A DNA stretch of 10,116 bases from the NCBI GenBank assembly GCA_964525945.1, contig CAZGKX010000073.1, forward strand, positions 1-10,116. Reading direction: 5' to 3'. The notes under the pieces are model-generated. The model made no database searches and had not been told where the DNA came from. It was given only the letters and a program-made list of their open reading frames with translations. The stretch is from CAZGKX01 sp964525945. GTDB lineage: Bacteria > Pseudomonadota > Gammaproteobacteria > Legionellales > Legionellaceae. Both the position numbers and the translations under genes were made by a program. Shown piece after piece: positions 6,501 through 10,116 of the stretch. Numbering within the stretch: position 1 is the first letter of the stretch; each line of letters opens with the position of its first letter.

Positions 6501-9500
6501 ATTTACGCGCCCCACTCCAGCCAATCAATGGGGGGGTGACACCTCACAATTCATCAATGCAAAACAAGCTCAGGTGTTGCACACCACTCTTTACGGGCAT
6601 TATATTTTTCAAAGAAAACCTGATCTTGATGCATGCATCAGCCATTTTTTTAATCTTAAACAAACGGATCTCAACGTTCTTTCGATTGGACAACGCCAAC
6701 AAATTCTCAGTGCATTTATTGAAGGACGCACCAGCGATGAAGTGGCTAAACGCACCCTACAACAGCTTGATCTTTTATTCGGAAAATCGCTCAACGCCGA
6801 CAATATCAGCGCTTTTGCAGAAATTCTGTACGAACAAGGCGTTGACCCTCTGGGTGCACTGCTTGATAAGTTGCAACAAATTAAAAAAATAAGAGGCGAT
6901 GAATTTTTCGACCAGTTCAAAACCTGTTTTATTGACCCCTCTGCAAATTTAAATGAATTAACCACCCAAGCGTCGATGGATGCCTTGGAGCAAATTTTAA
7001 CCTTTACCGATGCTCAAGCTAACTGGTGGTTTTCTTTGACCAAGCAACCCGGCGTTAAAATTGTGTCAGTAGCCGATTCATCCCTCAAACAAGTCATCCC
7101 TGGGCAACGTTGGGCCAGCTTATCCGAACTCACCCAGGCTTTTGTTTATTTTAACAATGAAATGAGCGAAAAATTCCCGCAAATTAACCTGTCCTCAGGC
7201 TGCCCTTTAAAAGATGTAAAAGACATGCGTGTAGGGCTGGATTACATGCTCACCATGTTACAAAAAGCCCATGACCCAGCAGAACTGTACAACGCACTGC
7301 CTAATTTAGCGATCGCAGATGGTCCTTTTTATGCCATGCGTTATGAAGGATTTAAATCTGTTTCAGGTGGCATGAAACTTTCCACCACTCGTCTAAAACC
7401 ACCGAAAAATGAACAAGGATTTGATTATCGACCCAATAAAAACAATGTTTACAGCGCATTTCAAAACACAAGTTTTACCGATGAAAAACGTACACTGTTG
7501 TTGCGTTATCTTGGCACCTTGAAGCAACGAGCCCCGTTATCCGAATACGATGACGTGTTTGAGAAATGTCGGCCGTTCACAACAACAGTCAAAGATCCGC
7601 TGTCACAAGATGTTTTTAATAGTCTTTTAACATTGATAGTCTTATTTGGCGCAGGTAAGCGCGCCAAAAGAACGTTACAACTCGATATCGATGCTTTGTT
7701 GGCATCGTTTCAACACTTCCCAGATGGCAAAAAACTTAATATTTTGCAAATATGGATCTTAAGTGCGAAACATTTCGACGATCTGCCGATTAAACCCACC
7801 CTTGCCGAAATAGCACAGATCACCACATTGACCGACAAGGAGCCAGGGCTTGATGGTCTAGATACAAATCTTTTGGAAACCACCTATGGTCTATTAGGCC
7901 GTAATCTTTTGTCAAAAGGCACCGAACAGAAAATCGCAGCCATTGAAGTATTGATTGATAGTTATGCGGACAAGGCCAATCATTTCATTGACGCCTTGAT
8001 GATCCTATCGAAAAACAATAATGGCTTTGGCTTGAGCTACCTGCTGTATGGCTTAGTGGACATCGCCGATGCCTTTGGACCCAAAGCTTATAAACGTGTG
8101 CAGGACATGCGCCCTCAATATTTTCCTCAAGATGCGTCGTTACGAGCAAAACTGACCCGTTTATTGGTTGTTTGTAAAAAGGATGGCGTCGATCCCAGTA
8201 ATATTGTTGCCAAATTAAATCGTCTTTACCAGCATGTTGCCGATTGCAAACGGATCCATGGCAAAGAGTTGACCGACAACCTCATCGAGGTTTTAAGCCA
8301 GATTGATGTGGAAAACTCTACCGATTTACCCGCATTGGATGACATGATTGCCGTTATTGCAGCGATCGCGGGCCAAAGCACCACGCCTGATTTCACTGAT
8401 TTGATGCAGCTTGTTCAAAATCAATTCCCTAGCACGTTATTGATGACCAGTAAAATCGCCCCGCCCCCGCCGTCTACAACAGCCGGAAGCTTGGAGGCGA
8501 TTATTGCTCAACACATGACAGAGATTATAAAAACATTAGAATCCTATAAAGATATGTTGTCATGGCTTATCCCTGCTCAATATAAAGATGATTTCTTAAC
8601 GGGTTACGCTGATTTTATTGATACCTTAAAAAGCCCCGCAGGCCCGGCAACCCTGATGAACGAATTACCTTATATAAAAAATATCCCAGAGCCCATTCGA
8701 GGCGCGGTAGAGGCTAGGGTTAAAAATATATTAACCACCATTTATGATGAAACAATCAAGGGTGGTATAAAAAACATCGGTGCATCCCCTCAGGATACCC
8801 AGTTAATTGAGCGTATTGTGCGCTACCAAATACCTCATCCCCTCAAAAAGGAAAGCGACTTTGATGTGTACTGCGATAAATTCGCGAAGGAAGTCACCCA
8901 CATTCAACAGTTTTTGTTAAATTTACAAACCATTCGGAAACGTTGGCCCAATGATTATAGCCGTGTGGTGCTGTTGCTGGAAAACTATGCTCTTTTGAAA
9001 GAATACCGTTTCGATGTGTTATCGGAAATAACCACGGTATTTACCAACCACTACCAGAATTCAGAATCTTTTCCCCTGACAACATTTACTGATTTTTTTT
9101 CAACACCGGCACTGTCGCAAGATAGTTTGCTTATCCTATTAGCCAGCGTGTTTGATAAAAATACTCAATTGAAATTGGGCCTAAATGATGCTGAGAATGG
9201 ACTTATCACCCAATTGGCGGCGGCCTATGCCCAAGTAGATGCCAATGGGTTGGTGGACTATATCGATCAACTGCACGATTTAAAAGAAAAAACGCCTCAT
9301 CTCTACACTTGCAAACTTGCTTTATTGATCGGTAAAAAGCCCGAGCTGCACGCATTGAAAAAATTGAACAGCCATTTGGATGTGTTGGACAACTTTGATG
9401 ACCCCACCTTGTCCACAAGCATTCTTACTTTATTTCAAGAATACCCCGATGATTTCGAGCCGTTGATGAAAGCCGCGTTCAATGAAGAGCATCCGCTCAT

Positions 9501-10116
9501 GCACACGCTGCTGTCTATGCTCATGAAAGCCACAAAAAAAGATTTAATCGACACCGATTTTGACATTGATCAAATGCTCGATTGCCTCGATCGATTAAAA
9601 ACAGTTGATGAAGAAGATATCAATCGCTTAGCCGTTATTTTTGGCTCACCGAACTACCCTTCCTTGACCATTTTGCAAGACAACCTGAGCAAGGGTTTGG
9701 ACATCAATCGATTGGAAGCTGAATTTGACCGTGACCCTTTTGGCAAACGTCACGATCCCGTAACCGGTAAAGCAACTCTAAAAGAGCATTTTGATACCTC
9801 ACGTGTGGCTGAGCTCATTGATGGCATGCGGGACTTAAATTACGATCGTCCTTTGCTGTTATCACAACGCCAAGAATTGCAGCGCTGGTTTTTATACATC
9901 AATGCCATTGGTAACAATCGTGTTGTTGATTCACAACCAGTCTCGAAAGCCATCAAAGACATGTCGCATGCTGACATTCAAGCACAGATGGCCAAATATC
10001 GCGCATTCATCCAGACCTATGCAGCCAGCGACGATCCTGCCGTTAAAGACAAAATTTTAAAATACAAACTGGAATACATCGCAATTTTACGGGAGGTCAT
10101 GTACCGAGGCACAGGG
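3556..10116 (+). CDS. Giant multidomain effector-like protein with predicted clan CE cysteine protease module (3' partial)
   Basis: A single frame runs 2187 codons without a stop and leaves the window still open. Upstream it is closed by TGA at 3442-3444. The ATG at 3556 is the first ATG in frame and follows a weak purine-rich site (AAAAGAGAG). The N-terminus has no signal peptide, and no membrane segment is evident, so the product is cytosolic or exported without a Sec signal. Visible modules: a helical N-terminal region (1 to about 235); a Ulp1-like cysteine protease signature (about 240-360: H264-W265, D287, Q342, C349-G350); a leucine-rich stretch with LDVLYLNG and RNQLL (about 515-590); an acidic and Gln-rich linker (796-869); long helical stretches from about 880 to 2140, broken by a PPPP linker (1636-1639); and a terminal segment ending ILREVMYRGTG that resembles the lead-in to a SecA-like DEAD core. 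Size, lack of signal and protease type suggest a Dot/Icm-type secreted effector of an intracellular bacterium; this is inference. The C-terminus, where such signals lie, is not in the window. I do not recognise a named gene. Confidence 0.85.
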   Translation, partial: MPSLFDDLHNHNVGIFVQRLVRLHQAVASNAITPDAIAGIAQLNTNDLAKKMAEIPIQEPLAFFYELLKTNDPYYDIQEQDALISGLQQFEIEHDAYLPLGPLMVENEQTLQTTLNDFATFYAVFIKHLEITAHADEIIETFTLGFNELAAKETWLAWKNSRKSQVFYNPNDAELPGVVEKFLAGKLKHNEWLTDVDIKRAIPLLDLSEQNIQVVRLKADDIGLAIHFERQKHELDNPKTPYFIPLIVNLGEDDHSSLTSRGKHWTRLMIEVDPRQTPPLITANYNDSLPSLNAHKIKKVIEDSLLYREQIGGYSLTNVAKIYQAFPECNAPKILIQASGEQSTDSFTCGYRALQGLVNDLIRVGALTSTPDYQAFIGCKTVAEIRNFIYKILLERQPFTTQQAELIKLNNSHLTDVFQTGSEPDVCVIDPTLIEGQLLIYDQPESRYTQPTNLDATHLKKLAQNKRAMNKLRKFIDAQIELDLDDAATVDLSTLLALEEFQKQDQQAVLRAIFDTINAKKNLDVLYLNGTTVFSDQQIAEISDNIDLLVPTIRVVNQDHRLDLDLERMRARNQLLKQFYDVDDEQLKKRDPWGALFKAILFNIPHHPRHGLFDFFKGQDATHDEQLQRLGAFGMAKLLDYMAHHKTSFSRNNFPYQRFSTANLLNSTSAVSEGLNLLQTLTHHFSSAVTCSCFSEFNVTINSLETLLPDELVHELLVLLPLLSQHQIKRLEINTQSLKGLTSEDIDRLIMLAEDEHITTLLAFSPKLSTTDDAEIQQKLLQLENIILTNKRQPHINVEESEEETSDEDSTLNDEVLLLGKIGQAILGKNSLDDLESEVQVQQQQHIQQQVQTGLPEDEVIEDEVHEERFFDYTSKEAAYNRDDFIANMQGFINERYQGLKASTCWDAFIGEHRNAFKYGIKKITISAAKFLIEHLEDAQFPFHPDNLPDGFALRADKDGVILVYNPLNPNVNSNRSPLTPSFTRPTPANQWGGDTSQFINAKQAQVLHTTLYGHYIFQRKPDLDACISHFFNLKQTDLNVLSIGQRQQILSAFIEGRTSDEVAKRTLQQLDLLFGKSLNADNISAFAEILYEQGVDPLGALLDKLQQIKKIRGDEFFDQFKTCFIDPSANLNELTTQASMDALEQILTFTDAQANWWFSLTKQPGVKIVSVADSSLKQVIPGQRWASLSELTQAFVYFNNEMSEKFPQINLSSGCPLKDVKDMRVGLDYMLTMLQKAHDPAELYNALPNLAIADGPFYAMRYEGFKSVSGGMKLSTTRLKPPKNEQGFDYRPNKNNVYSAFQNTSFTDEKRTLLLRYLGTLKQRAPLSEYDDVFEKCRPFTTTVKDPLSQDVFNSLLTLIVLFGAGKRAKRTLQLDIDALLASFQHFPDGKKLNILQIWILSAKHFDDLPIKPTLAEIAQITTLTDKEPGLDGLDTNLLETTYGLLGRNLLSKGTEQKIAAIEVLIDSYADKANHFIDALMILSKNNNGFGLSYLLYGLVDIADAFGPKAYKRVQDMRPQYFPQDASLRAKLTRLLVVCKKDGVDPSNIVAKLNRLYQHVADCKRIHGKELTDNLIEVLSQIDVENSTDLPALDDMIAVIAAIAGQSTTPDFTDLMQLVQNQFPSTLLMTSKIAPPPPSTTAGSLEAIIAQHMTEIIKTLESYKDMLSWLIPAQYKDDFLTGYADFIDTLKSPAGPATLMNELPYIKNIPEPIRGAVEARVKNILTTIYDETIKGGIKNIGASPQDTQLIERIVRYQIPHPLKKESDFDVYCDKFAKEVTHIQQFLLNLQTIRKRWPNDYSRVVLLLENYALLKEYRFDVLSEITTVFTNHYQNSESFPLTTFTDFFSTPALSQDSLLILLASVFDKNTQLKLGLNDAENGLITQLAAAYAQVDANGLVDYIDQLHDLKEKTPHLYTCKLALLIGKKPELHALKKLNSHLDVLDNFDDPTLSTSILTLFQEYPDDFEPLMKAAFNEEHPLMHTLLSMLMKATKKDLIDTDFDIDQMLDCLDRLKTVDEEDINRLAVIFGSPNYPSLTILQDNLSKGLDINRLEAEFDRDPFGKRHDPVTGKATLKEHFDTSRVAELIDGMRDLNYDRPLLLSQRQELQRWFLYINAIGNNRVVDSQPVSKAIKDMSHADIQAQMAKYRAFIQTYAASDDPAVKDKILKYKLEYIAILREVMYRGTG
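4273..4635 (+). other. Predicted clan CE (Ulp1/SENP-like) cysteine protease domain in the giant protein
   Basis: About residues 240-360. A PYFIPLIVNLGE strand precedes GKHWTRLMIEV with H264-W265, followed by ITANYNDSL with D287. Then come a helical segment with an IEDSLLYREQ motif, the strand ILIQASGEQ, and TDSFTCGYRALQGL with C349-G350. This is the order of Ulp1/SENP proteases and of bacterial deubiquitinases of the same fold: HW, then (Y)xDSL, then Q, then CG, with the oxyanion Gln just before the Cys. Here the Gln is at C minus 7 rather than the usual minus 6, and the H-to-D spacing is 23 rather than about 17. YopJ-type acetyltransferases share the fold and are an alternative, but they usually carry Glu rather than Asp. 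Confidence 0.65.
5941..6162 (+). other. Acidic and glutamine-rich linker in the giant protein
   Basis: Residues 796-869. The acidic run VEESEEETSDEDS (798-810) is followed by a Gln-rich run from Q840 to Q852 (10 Q of 13) and a second acidic run (857-868: EDEVIEDEVHEE). It is probably a disordered spacer separating the protease-containing N-terminal third from the helical middle. Imperfect CAA repeats at 6079-6114 could be length-variable. Confidence 0.6.
9961..10116 (+). other. Possible lead-in to a SecA-like DEAD ATPase domain
   Basis: Residues 2136-2187. A helical stretch (MAKYRAFIQTYAA) is followed by LKYKLEYIAILREVMYRGTG. SecA and SecA-like ATPases have a similar helix with R-E-x3-R-x2-G just before the Q motif and the TGEGK Walker A loop. 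From memory, giant Legionella-type proteins carry a comparable R-x-TG segment before such a core. The Walker A itself would lie past the window end, so this is only a suggestion. Confidence 0.35.

Noticed and set aside
6536..6965. Pair of opposing 118-codon frames at 6536-6892 (+) and 6609-6965 (-)
   Set aside because: Both lie within the uninterrupted giant frame in other phases, and neither resembles a known family.
9206..9418. 70-codon minus-strand frame
   Set aside because: Antisense shadow of the giant gene with no supporting signal.

Overview
The window looks like a Legionellales-type gammaproteobacterium (Legionella/Coxiella-like). This is an inference from three things: a bacterial mevalonate-pathway operon, proteobacterial-style tRNAs, and a giant effector-like gene. 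It is probably a scaffold from a draft or metagenome assembly. There is a run of exactly ten Ns at 3371-3380, and the window starts almost exactly at the 3' end of a tRNA that has a near-duplicate 115 bp away.

Layout. Positions 3-193 (minus strand) hold two tandem tRNA genes: a normal tRNA-Lys(UUU), and downstream of it a near-identical copy whose anticodon has become GUU (Asn). That copy also has a C-C mismatch in the anticodon stem and C54 in the T loop. A sigma70-like promoter for the pair lies at 207-234 and overlaps the stop codon of the preceding gene.

Positions 231 to about 3389 (minus strand) form a compact mevalonate operon. The order of transcription is type 2 isopentenyl-diphosphate isomerase (fni), class II HMG-CoA reductase (mvaA), and a GHMP-family kinase, probably phosphomevalonate kinase. 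Adjacent genes overlap by 10 bp and 4 bp. Together they would supply three steps of IPP/DMAPP synthesis; mevalonate diphosphate decarboxylase and the other kinase are not in the window. The mvaA reading frame is broken near 1951-1985 by what looks like a loss of about 47-50 bp. The 5' end of fni runs into the N gap.

Positions 3390-3555 are a divergent intergenic region with a candidate extended -10 promoter for each side and a perfect 6-bp inverted repeat in the fni leader.

Positions 3556-10116 (plus strand) are one uninterrupted reading frame of 2187 codons that is still open at the window edge. It has no signal peptide or membrane segment and is largely helical in appearance. Residues about 240-360 carry an H-W ... 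D-S-L ... Q ... C-G pattern typical of clan CE cysteine proteases (the Ulp1/SENP/bacterial deubiquitinase fold). An acidic, Gln-rich linker follows at about 796-869. The last residues resemble the sequence just before a SecA-like DEAD ATPase core, which would lie beyond the window. This gene is the most likely undescribed system here: a giant, probably secreted, multidomain protein with a predicted ubiquitin/SUMO-type protease module.
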